6,547 bases of DNA, taken from the NCBI GenBank assembly GCA_035264765.1, contig DATFPQ010000022.1, positions 1-6,547 on the forward strand, written 5' to 3'. The notes under the pieces are model-generated. The model did no database searches. It had not been told where the DNA came from and worked only from the letters and a program-made list of their open reading frames with translations. The stretch is from DATFPQ01 sp035264765 (GTDB taxonomy: Bacteria > Actinomycetota > Actinomycetes > Actinomycetales > Angustibacteraceae). The number at the start of each line of letters is the position of its first letter. Positions within the stretch are counted from its first letter, which is position 1. The translations under genes and the position numbers were made by a program. This document shows, in pieces, positions 1-5,355 of the stretch.

Positions 1-199
1 CCGAGACCCAGGCGACGCGACGGCTCACCGGCGCGAGGCCGCGCAGGCGGGCAGTAGAGCCGGTGGGTACCTCGCGCCACGAGACGCCGGAGTCGTTGTG
101 CCGCAGAGGCTTTGCGATAGCGTCGGCGGTCGTGGCAGGCAGTGCGACGGTGGTCAGGAGGACGACGGCGGCGAGCCGCAGCGCGGGTCGAGGGCTCAT
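1..199 (-). CDS. Exported protein, N-terminal fragment; probable BNR/YCF48-like beta-propeller (partial)
   Basis: The minus-strand frame opening with ATG at 199-197 stays open for 66 codons and runs off the left edge. Residues 1-27 form a signal peptide: Arg at 4 and 8, a hydrophobic core (about 9-20) and an Ala-x-Ala-like end (TADA) before IAKPLRHND. The mature start contains SWREVPTGSTARLRGLAPVS followed by RRVAWVS. This W-x-x-V-x-T-G-S then L-R-G-L then V-A-W-V-S pattern is what I recall from actinobacterial secreted proteins annotated as oxidoreductase, WD40/YVTN/BNR-like or photosystem II assembly factor (YCF48)-like. In those it is the first blade of a beta-propeller. The family call is inferred from about 30 residues and could be wrong; an exported protein is better supported. 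There is no Shine-Dalgarno, but a promoter places the transcript start at the ATG. It is divergent from the riboswitch-controlled peptidase gene. Confidence 0.6.
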   Translation of the reverse strand, partial: MSPRPALRLAAVVLLTTVALPATTADAIAKPLRHNDSGVSWREVPTGSTARLRGLAPVSRRVAWVS

Positions 200-235
200 G
201 GCGGCGAACGTAGCGCCCCGCCCGGCCGGCGTCGA
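200..235 (-). promoter_or_regulatory. Probable leaderless promoter of the exported-protein gene
   Basis: Read on the minus strand, TCGACG (235-230, 4 of 6 to TTGACA) lies 17 bp before TACGTT (212-207, a TAnnnT -10). Only seven bases separate the -10 from the ATG at 199. Transcription would begin at about 200 or 199, giving a leaderless or nearly leaderless mRNA, which is common in actinobacteria and explains the missing ribosome binding site. This is motif reading only. Confidence 0.5.
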
Positions 236-303
236 GGCTCGTCGATCTGGCCGCATCCGGTGACGCCGGCCAGCCCCGGCTGTGGAGGATCTTTGGAGAT
301 AAT

Positions 304-339
304 TTGAAAACCTGTTGAACTTTCCCTAGGATCTACCGA
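304..339 (+). promoter_or_regulatory. Promoter of the riboswitch-NlpC/P60 transcript
   Basis: TTGAAA at 304-309 and TAGGAT at 327-332 are separated by 17 bp, a near-consensus housekeeping sigma promoter. It sits in the only AT-rich patch of the left third (about 285-350). Start of transcription is predicted near 338-339, which would put the whole riboswitch and about 250 nt of leader before the peptidase start codon. A second TTGAAC at 315-320 is not needed by this assignment. Confidence 0.65.
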
Positions 340-353
340 CATACAACGCAAGC

Positions 354-371
354 CCCCACCGACCGGTGGGG
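354..371 (+). other. Hairpin at the 5' end of the leader RNA
   Basis: CCCCACC (354-360) pairs perfectly with GGTGGGG (365-371) around a GACC tetraloop. It lies between the predicted transcript start and the first riboswitch helix. It may stabilise the 5' end of the leader; no function is shown by the sequence. Confidence 0.4.
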
Positions 372-381
372 CCCCGGGGTG

Positions 382-579
382 CCTCGCCGAATCCTGCCAC
401 GGCACCCGGGACCGTCGAACGACGCGTTGGTGGCAGGAGCGGAGCGCCCAGCAGTCCGGGCACACCTCGGTGTGTCCTTGGGGGTAAGTCCGTCGCTGCA
501 GTCGGCCGGGAACGGCAGGCCGCGGTGACGACCGGGGAACAGGACCCCGACCCCGACAGGTCACGTTTCGCAGGCGAAG
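382..579 (+). promoter_or_regulatory. ydaO/yuaA-type c-di-AMP riboswitch
   Basis: The leader carries the conserved blocks of the ydaO class in the right order: GCCGAATCC (387-395), GCGGAG then CGCCCAGCA (439-453), GGGGGTAAG (480-488), CCGGGGAAC (532-540), and CCCGACAGGTCAC then TCGCAGGCG near the 3' end (552-576). Helices are visible. The closing P1 pairs TCGCC (384-388) with GGCGA (573-577). CCTGCCAC (393-400) pairs perfectly with GTGGCAGG (430-437), and a hairpin forms from 458-465 with 470-477. Known for this class: it binds cyclic di-AMP, acts as an off switch, and in actinobacteria often precedes NlpC/P60 or Rpf wall-hydrolase genes, which is exactly the context here. The aptamer ends about 15 nt before the start codon with no U-rich terminator between, so control of translation initiation or of leader processing is more likely than classical attenuation. 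Confidence 0.88.
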
Positions 580-594
580 ACCTGGAGTCCCGTG

Positions 595-1077
595 ATGAGT
601 GCTGTCCAGCGCGCGCTGCGCCCTGCCTTCTTCCGCATCTTCCTCGCCCTCGCCGTCGCCTTCTCCGTGGGTGGCGCCACCGAGCTCGCCTCCGCGCCGT
701 CCGCCGAGGCGGCCGCCATGACCAGTGCCAAGCGCACCCAGGTGGTCAAGGTCGCCGCGACCCGCAAGGGCTCGCTCTACCGCTACGGCGCCATGGGTCC
801 CCGTCGCTTCGACTGCTCCGGCCTCGTCAAGTGGTCGTTCGCCCGCGTCGGCAAGAACCTGCCGCGCACCTCGAGCGCCCAGTACCGCGCGACGCGGCAC
901 ATCTCGAAGTCGCAGCGCCAGCCGGGCGACCTGGTGTTCTTCATGTCCGGCCGCCGCGTGTACCACGTGTCCATCTACGCCGGCAACAACAAGATCTGGG
1001 ACGCCCCCCGCGCCGGCAAGCGCGTGAGCAAGCGCAGCATCTGGAGCTCCAAGGTCCGGTACGGCCGCGTGCGCTGA
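595..1077 (+). CDS. Secreted NlpC/P60 (C40) family peptidoglycan peptidase
   Basis: A 160-residue exported cell-wall hydrolase, expected to cut peptide stems of peptidoglycan outside the membrane. Residues 1-41 are a signal peptide (Arg at 6, 9 and 14, hydrophobic 15-28, ending SAEAAA). The remainder is a bare NlpC/P60 domain (about 45-160) with no SH3, LysM or coiled-coil part. The nucleophile is Cys74 in FDCSG and the second catalytic residue His124 in YHVSIYAG. PGDLVFF (110-116) is the usual strand before the His. The third position, normally His, Asn or Gln, reads as Asp136 in IWDAP. GGAG at 584-587 is 7 nt from this ATG; a GTG directly upstream at 592 is an alternative but leaves only 4 nt. 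The gene follows the c-di-AMP riboswitch, so its output should fall when c-di-AMP is high. Family certain, substrate inferred. Confidence 0.9.
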   Translation: MSAVQRALRPAFFRIFLALAVAFSVGGATELASAPSAEAAAMTSAKRTQVVKVAATRKGSLYRYGAMGPRRFDCSGLVKWSFARVGKNLPRTSSAQYRATRHISKSQRQPGDLVFFMSGRRVYHVSIYAGNNKIWDAPRAGKRVSKRSIWSSKVRYGRVR

Positions 1078-1100
1078 CTCTCAGTGACAACAGTTGCACC

Positions 1101-1137
1101 AGCGGCGTCGTCGCTCCTCGCGAGCGACGGCGCCGCT
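1101..1137 (+). terminator. Strong hairpin terminator after the peptidase gene
   Basis: AGCGGCG (1101-1107) with CGCCGCT (1131-1137) and CGTCGCTC (1109-1116) with GAGCGACG (1122-1129) form one continuous 16-bp stem with a single G-U pair (1108-1130) and a five-base loop. It begins 23 nt after the stop codon. No U-tract follows on either strand, as is common for actinobacterial hairpin terminators. Being symmetrical, it may also stop traffic from the convergent gene. Confidence 0.65.
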
Positions 1138-1181
1138 TCCGTATGTGCGGGGCAGTCTCGATCAGGGGTGCCCCGGACGGA
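1138..1181 (-). terminator. Hairpin downstream of the isochorismate synthase gene
   Basis: CGGGGCA (1148-1154) pairs with TGCCCCG (1169-1175) across a 14-base loop, and TCCG (1138-1141) pairs with CGGA (1178-1181) outside it. It lies immediately beyond the minus-strand stop codon at 1190-1192. It is probably the terminator, or part of a bidirectional terminator with the neighbouring hairpin. There is no U-tract. Confidence 0.4.
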
Positions 1182-1189
1182 GCGGCGGC

Positions 1190-2452
1190 TCAGCCCGCGA
1201 GCGCGTCCCGCATCGGCACGAGCTTGGCGTCGGACTCGGCGAGCTCCTCTTCCGGGACCGAGCCGGCGACGATGCCGCAGCCGGCCAGCAGGCGCAGCCG
1301 GGATGCGTCGTCCGGGTCGACCTCGCCGCAGCGCAGGGCGATGCCCCACTCGCCGTCCCCGCGGCCGTCCATCCAGCCGACCGGGCCGGCGTAGCGCCCG
1401 CGGTCCATGCCCTCGAGCTCTCGGATCAGGTCACGCGCGGCCACCGTCGGGGTGCCGCACACGGCGGCCGTCGGGTGCAGGGCCTCGGCCAGCGCGAGGG
1501 CCGTGACGCCGTCCGCCAGAACCCCCGCGACGTCCGTGGCCAGGTGCATGACGTTCGGCAGGTGCAGCACGAACGGCGTCTCCGGCACGTTCATCGACGA
1601 GCAGTGCGGTGCCAGCGCGTCCGCAGCCGACCGGACGGCGTACTCGTGCTCCTCCAGGTCCTTGCTCGACCTGGCCAGCGAGCCCGCCAGCGCCAGGTCG
1701 TGCGCGTCGTCCCCGGTACGCCGGATCGTCCCCGCCAGCACGCGCGAGTGGACCAGGCCGCGCTCCAGCCGGACCAACAGCTCCGGCGTCGCACCGACCA
1801 GCCCGTCTACCGCGAAGGTCCAGCAGCCGGGATAGCGGGCGGCGAGGTTGCGCAGCAGCCAGCGCAGGTCGACCGGCCGCTCGGCCCGGGCCTCGAGGTC
1901 GCGCGCCAGCACCACCTTGTCGACGGCGCCGGCCGCGATCCGCTCGACCGCTTCCCCCACGACCTGCGCCCACTCGGCGCCGGAGCGGGCTCCGTCCGCG
2001 TAGGTCACCTGGCCCGGGTCCTCGGCCGCATGCCGCGCCAGCCGCGGCGGCGAGTCGGGCAGCCGGCCGTCCGCGGACGTCGTCGTCACCCACCACACGC
2101 CCTCGCGCGCGCCCACGAGCACGCGCGGGACCACGAGCGTCCCGCCCCGCGGTGACCGGGGGTCGAAGGCGAACGAGCCGAAGGCCACCGGCCCCGAGCC
2201 AGGGAGCCCCACCTCGTCACGCACGACCGCGTGGGCGACGCGGTGCAGCCACCACTCGCGAGCCGCCGTGAACCGGTTCGGGCCGCCGGACTCGAAGCGG
2301 GCCGCCTCGCCCCAGCCGACCAGCCCCTGGCCGCGGCGAACCCAGGACAGCGCGGGGGAGGTGGGGAGCAGGTCCAGCAGGTGGCCCGGGTCGGCGATCC
2401 TGGTGGTGCGGACGACGAGGGGCGCGCTGGCGCCGGCCGGTGCTGTCGTCAC
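1190..2452 (-). CDS. menF: Isochorismate synthase (menaquinone pathway)
   Basis: A 420-residue cytosolic chorismate-binding enzyme that converts chorismate to isochorismate, the entry step to menaquinone (or to salicylate/catechol siderophores). The C-terminal two thirds is the conserved domain. It shows the general-base Lys179 in DKVVLAR, GATPELLVRLE (220-230, acid Glu224), RVLAGTIRR (237-245), the metal-region block KDLEEHEYAV (264-273), LHPTAAVCGTP (325-335), GRYAGPVGW (352-360), and the closing GCGIVAGS followed by a Glu-rich VPEEELAE (399-406). Length is normal. The LHPT block lacks the lysine expected of aminodeoxychorismate synthases. Start is GTG at 2452-2450, with no Shine-Dalgarno but a -10 box seven bases upstream. 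The divergent menG neighbour favours the menaquinone role over siderophores; the sequence alone (entC/dhbC-like) does not decide this. No 2,3-dihydroxybenzoate or salicylate genes are in view. Confidence 0.93.
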   Translation of the reverse strand: MTTAPAGASAPLVVRTTRIADPGHLLDLLPTSPALSWVRRGQGLVGWGEAARFESGGPNRFTAAREWWLHRVAHAVVRDEVGLPGSGPVAFGSFAFDPRSPRGGTLVVPRVLVGAREGVWWVTTTSADGRLPDSPPRLARHAAEDPGQVTYADGARSGAEWAQVVGEAVERIAAGAVDKVVLARDLEARAERPVDLRWLLRNLAARYPGCWTFAVDGLVGATPELLVRLERGLVHSRVLAGTIRRTGDDAHDLALAGSLARSSKDLEEHEYAVRSAADALAPHCSSMNVPETPFVLHLPNVMHLATDVAGVLADGVTALALAEALHPTAAVCGTPTVAARDLIRELEGMDRGRYAGPVGWMDGRGDGEWGIALRCGEVDPDDASRLRLLAGCGIVAGSVPEEELAESDAKLVPMRDALAG

Positions 2453-2465
2453 GCTGTGCAGCGTA
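2453..2465 (-). promoter_or_regulatory. Probable leaderless -10 element of menF
   Basis: On the minus strand TACGCT (2465-2460, TAnnnT) is followed by seven bases and then the GTG start, the same geometry as at the exported-protein gene at 199. No convincing -35 is present: at 17 bp spacing the hexamer is TCGTGC. Transcript start is predicted at 2453-2452. Confidence 0.4.
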
Positions 2466-2498
2466 GGCGGCCCGGGCGGCGAGCACGAGATTGGCTAC

Positions 2499-2504
2499 GG
2501 GAGG
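2499..2504 (+). promoter_or_regulatory. menG: Ribosome binding site that fixes the menG start
   Basis: GGGAGG lies 8 nt upstream of the GTG at 2513. The frame is open much further upstream, into the menF gene, but nothing there resembles the family. The nearby ATG at 2505 is in another frame that meets TGA at once. The Shine-Dalgarno therefore selects 2513. Confidence 0.7.
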
Positions 2505-2512
2505 ATGCGGTC

Positions 2513-3208
2513 GTGAGCCGAGCCAGCCTGGACAAGCGTCCGCACGAGGTCGCCGCGATGTTCGACACGGTGGCCGCGCGGTACGACCTCACCAACGACG
2601 TCCTGTCGCTCGGCCAGGACCGGCTCTGGCGGCGGGCCGCCGTCCGGGCCATGGACATCCGGCCGGGTGAGCGGGTGCTCGACCTCGCCGCGGGCACCGG
2701 CACGAGCAGCGAGCCGTTCGCGGCCGCGGGCGCCGACGTCGTCCCCGCCGACTTCTCCCTCGGGATGCTGCGCGTGGGCAAGAGCCGGCGTCCGGACCTG
2801 GCCTTCACCGCGGGGGACGCCACCCGGCTGCCGTTCGCGGACGCGGCCTTCGATGCGGTCACCATCTCGTTCGGCCTGCGCAACGTCGTCGACGCCGAGG
2901 CCGCGCTGCGCGAGCTGCTCCGGGTCACCCGCCCCGGCGGGCGCCTGCTGGTCTGCGAGTTCTCGATGCCGGTCTGGGCGCCGTTCCGCGCGGTCTACGC
3001 GAACTACCTGATGCGCGCGCTGCCGGCCGTGGCCCGGCGGGTCAGCTCGAACCCGGAGTCCTACGTGTACCTGGCGGAGTCCATCCGGGCCTGGCCGGAC
3101 CAGGCCGCTCTCGCGCGGGTCCTGCAGCGCACCGGCTGGGGTCAGGTCGCCTGGCGCGATCTGAGCGGCGGCATCGTCGCGCTGCACCGGGCCGTGCGCC
3201 CAGACTGA
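2513..3208 (+). CDS. menG: Demethylmenaquinone methyltransferase (MenG/UbiE family)
   Basis: A 231-residue class I SAM-dependent methyltransferase, normal family length, catalysing C-methylation of demethylmenaquinone in the last step of menaquinone synthesis. Visible motifs are the N-terminal family signature AMFDTVAARYDLTNDVLS (15-32), SAM motif I VLDLAAGTGT (55-64), acidic Asp80 in PADFS at the end of strand 2, GDATRLPF (101-108), ISFGLRNV (118-125) and RVTRPGGRLLVCEFS, the second UbiE signature. The C-terminal segment has YVYLAESI then a WRDLSGGIVALH ending, also typical. It is named MenG over UbiE because the neighbourhood makes menaquinone and actinobacteria lack ubiquinone. It is divergent from menF with 60 bp between start codons, so the two may share a control region. 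No clear plus-strand -10 box is visible there. Translation starts at GTG. Confidence 0.94.
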   Translation: MSRASLDKRPHEVAAMFDTVAARYDLTNDVLSLGQDRLWRRAAVRAMDIRPGERVLDLAAGTGTSSEPFAAAGADVVPADFSLGMLRVGKSRRPDLAFTAGDATRLPFADAAFDAVTISFGLRNVVDAEAALRELLRVTRPGGRLLVCEFSMPVWAPFRAVYANYLMRALPAVARRVSSNPESYVYLAESIRAWPDQAALARVLQRTGWGQVAWRDLSGGIVALHRAVRPD

Positions 3209-3220
3209 ACTCGCCGCGTC

Positions 3221-3244
3221 GTCCGATCGCCGCCTCGGTCGGAC
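3221..3244 (+). terminator. Hairpin after menG
   Basis: GTCCGATCG (3221-3229) pairs with CGGTCGGAC (3236-3244), nine pairs including one G-U, with a six-base loop. It starts 13 nt after the menG stop, without a U-tract. This is a probable terminator separating menG from the nuo operon. Confidence 0.5.
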
Positions 3245-3252
3245 CGCGAGCA

Positions 3253-3320
3253 CTTTGCGCGCGGTATGCCGGTGATGTCGCCCTTACGGGCCCGGATCCA
3301 CCGGCACACCGCGCGCAAAG
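3253..3320. repeat. Long imperfect inverted repeat (REP-like hairpin)
   Basis: The arm at 3253-3274 (CTTTGCGCGCGG...GCCGGTG) is the reverse complement of 3299-3320 at 21 of 22 positions; the only mismatch is A3266 against C3307. Between the arms, GCCC (3280-3283) pairs with GGGC (3288-3291) over a TTAC loop, so a single 68-nt cruciform or RNA hairpin can form. The length and near-perfection go beyond an ordinary terminator and suggest a dispersed palindromic element. Whether copies exist elsewhere in the genome cannot be seen here. Confidence 0.7.
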
Positions 3321-3380
3321 CCGCGACCACCGGCACACCGCGCGCAAACAGCCGCGACCCACGGGCACAGGGCGCGCAGA
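3298..3380 (+). repeat. Three-copy direct repeat overlapping the inverted repeat
   Basis: A 22-bp unit (CCACCGGCACACCGC then GCGCAAA) is present identically at 3298-3319 and 3327-3348. Each copy is followed by GCCGCGA, the second after an extra CA. A third, decayed copy at 3359-3380 matches at 18 of 22 positions. Steps between copies are 29 and 32 bp. The unit is the same sequence as one arm of the adjacent inverted repeat, so the cluster contains one inverted and three direct versions of one element. No cas-like gene or regular spacer set accompanies it. Confidence 0.75.
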
Positions 3381-3424
3381 GAGTGGACGGCCCGACCCGT
3401 GCTCTAACCGCGCGACCGGTGGCG

Positions 3425-3437
3425 TAGAGTGCCCGCT
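3425..3437 (+). promoter_or_regulatory. Possible proximal -10 of the nuo operon (P1)
   Basis: TAGAGT (3425-3430) fits the TAnnnT -10 pattern, with the transcript start then near 3437. No good -35 lies 16-18 bp upstream. Its best support is position: the Rex operator begins just a few bases downstream of the predicted start, where a bound repressor would block RNA polymerase. Confidence 0.4.
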
Positions 3438-3440
3438 GGC

Positions 3441-3458
3441 TCGTGAAGTACTTCACAA
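3441..3458. promoter_or_regulatory. Rex operator (redox-responsive) upstream of nuoA
   Basis: TCGTGAAGTACTTCACAA matches the Rex consensus TTGTGAANNNNTTCACAA at 13 of the 14 specified positions (C for T at the second base). It contains a perfect 14-bp palindrome, GTGAAGTACTTCAC (3443-3456). Rex is the actinobacterial repressor that leaves DNA when NADH is high, and nuo operons are known members of its regulon in Streptomyces. Lying about 160 bp before nuoA and next to a probable promoter, this site should couple complex I expression to the NADH/NAD+ ratio. The rex gene itself is not in the window. Confidence 0.82.
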
Positions 3459-3621
3459 GCAAGCCGGCCGCACGGGGTGTCCACCGTCGTCCGGCCGAGT
3501 TCCGGGGGCCTTCTCGAGCACGGTGCGCCGTGCCGGGACGGTGCCCGGATCACCCTAGGATGGGGTCCCTCCGAGCCGCGGAGGCGGCCGACGAACTCGA
3601 GGAAGAGGGGAGCGGGACGGC
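3459..3621 (+). promoter_or_regulatory. nuo leader with a possible second promoter (P2)
   Basis: No credible gene lies here. TAGGAT at 3556-3561 is identical to the -10 used at 327-332 and could start a shorter transcript near 3568, but no -35 is evident. Two mutually exclusive hairpins precede it: GCACGG (3518-3523) with CCGTGC (3528-3533), and CCGGG (3533-3537) with CCCGG (3544-3548). They share base 3533, so only one can form. A purine-rich tract, GAGGAAGAGGGGAGCGGGA (3599-3617), supplies the nuoA ribosome binding site, the best match being AGGGGAG at 3606-3612, 9 nt from the start. Confidence 0.35.
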
Positions 3622-3981
3622 GTGAACCCCTACGTGCCGATTCTCGTCCTGTTCGCCATCGCCGCCGGATTCGCGGTGTTCTCGGTGGTCGCCGGCTCGC
3701 TGTCGGGCCCCAAGCGCTACAACCGGGCCAAGCTCGACGCCTACGAGTGCGGCATCGAGCCCACGCCTCACGCGGCGGGTGGTGGCCGCTTCCCGGTGAA
3801 GTACTACCTGACCGCCATGCTCTTCATCATCTTCGACATCGAGTCGGTCTTCCTGTTCCCGTTCGCGGTCGGCTTCGGCCGGCTCGGGATCTTCGCGCTC
3901 GTCGAGATGGTGCTGTTCATCCTCACCGTGTTCATCGCGTACGCCTACGTGTGGCGGCGCGGCGGACTGGAATGGGACTGA
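3622..3981 (+). CDS. nuoA: NADH-quinone oxidoreductase subunit A
   Basis: A 119-residue inner-membrane subunit of respiratory complex I (NDH-1), part of the membrane arm near the quinone entry site. Three transmembrane helices are visible at about 5-25, 62-84 and 88-110. The conserved loop between the first two contains YECGIEP (41-47), and FDIE (71-74) starts the conserved acidic part of helix 2, matching the functionally important Asp/Glu pair of the family. RFPVKYYLTAMLFIIFD is diagnostic. GTG start with a purine-rich Shine-Dalgarno. It is the first gene of the operon; nuoB begins 7 bp after its stop. Expression is probably controlled by the Rex operator upstream. Confidence 0.96.
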   Translation: MNPYVPILVLFAIAAGFAVFSVVAGSLSGPKRYNRAKLDAYECGIEPTPHAAGGGRFPVKYYLTAMLFIIFDIESVFLFPFAVGFGRLGIFALVEMVLFILTVFIAYAYVWRRGGLEWD

Positions 3982-3988
3982 GGTTTTC

Positions 3989-4539
<551 letters not shown>

Positions 4540-4543
<4 letters not shown>

Positions 4544-5354
4544 CCGAGACTCCGGACACGTCGACCGGGCCGAAGCAGCCGGTCGACCCGACGAACGCGG
4601 CCGAGCGCGCCGCCGGCCAGCAGAAGCCGGACAGCGTCGTCGCCCAGGAGTCGGCGCCGTCCACCGCCGAGGTCGCGAAGGCCGGGCCGGAGGCGGAGGT
4701 CGTCGACGTCCGCCGCGGCATGTTCGGCACCATGACGACCGGAGACACCTCGGGCTACGGCGGCCTGGTCCGCCCGGTGGTTATCGCGGCGCCGGCCGAG
4801 CCTCCGTACGGCGGCTGGTGGGACGAGGCCGCGGCCGTGCTGGCCGAGGCGCTGCCCGAGGACGGCACCTCCTTCGGCTCGGCGATCGAGAAGGTCGTCG
4901 TGGAGTACGGCGAGATCACCTTCTTCGTCCGACGTGAGGCCCTGCTGCCGGTCGCCCGCGCGCTGCGCGACGAGCCCGAGCTGCGGTTCGAGATCTGCAC
5001 CGGCACCAGCGGCGTGCACTACCCACACGAGACCGGCCGCGAGCTGCACGCGGTCTACCACCTGCTGTCCATCACCCACGGCGGACGCCGGGTGCGGCTG
5101 GAGGTGGTCTGCCCGGACGCCGACCCGCGGATCCCGTCGGTGGTCGGCGTGTGGCCCGGCAACGACTGGCACGAGCGCGAGACGTGGGACATGTTCGGGA
5201 TCGTCTTCGAGGGCCACCCCGCCCTGACCCGGATCATGATGCCGGACGACTGGCCCGGGCACCCGCAGCGCAAGGACTACCCGCTCGGTGGGATCCCCGT
5301 GGAGTACAAGGGCGCGCAGATCCCGCCGCCGGACCAGCGGAGGGCGTACAGCTG

Positions 5355-5355
<1 letters not shown>
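4540..5355 (+). CDS. nuoC: NADH-quinone oxidoreductase subunit C
   Basis: A 271-residue peripheral-arm subunit (30-kDa subunit family) that packs against NuoD and NuoB. The family core is clear: HYPHETGRELHAVYHLLS in the middle, then VGVWPGNDWHERETWDMFGI (ERE at 212-214) with EGHPALTRIMMPDDW and HPQRKDYPLGG near the end. The first 65 or so residues are a Pro/Ala/Glu-rich extension without secondary-structure signs, longer than in E. coli-type or mitochondrial versions; such tails are frequent in actinobacteria. GTG at 4540 overlaps the nuoB stop (GTGA), with GAGGG at 4527-4531 8 nt upstream. The frame is open further upstream inside nuoB, but that part does not resemble the family. Its TGA shares one base with the nuoD ATG. 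Confidence 0.96.

Noticed and set aside
196..966. A 256-codon minus-strand frame across the riboswitch and peptidase gene
   Set aside because: It runs antisense to the riboswitch and the NlpC/P60 domain and shows no recognisable protein motif. The short left-edge gene in another minus-strand frame explains the start region better.
1094..2155. A 353-codon plus-strand open frame across menF
   Set aside because: The minus strand encodes a full-length chorismate-binding enzyme here. The plus frame is Arg/Ala/Gly-rich shadow sequence and also covers the terminator hairpin.
2505..2516. ATG at 2505 as the menG start
   Set aside because: It is out of frame with the methyltransferase and reaches TGA at the fourth codon. 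GTG at 2513 is in frame, with GGGAGG 8 nt upstream.
3298..3380. CRISPR-like direct repeats
   Set aside because: Only two exact units plus one decayed copy, spacers of 7-10 bp that are themselves similar, and no cas genes. A REP-like palindrome cluster fits better.
3142..3462. A minus-strand frame through the repeat cluster
   Set aside because: Its codons are dictated by the 22-bp repeat units and the GC-rich spacers; there is no ribosome binding site or family motif, and it runs into menG.
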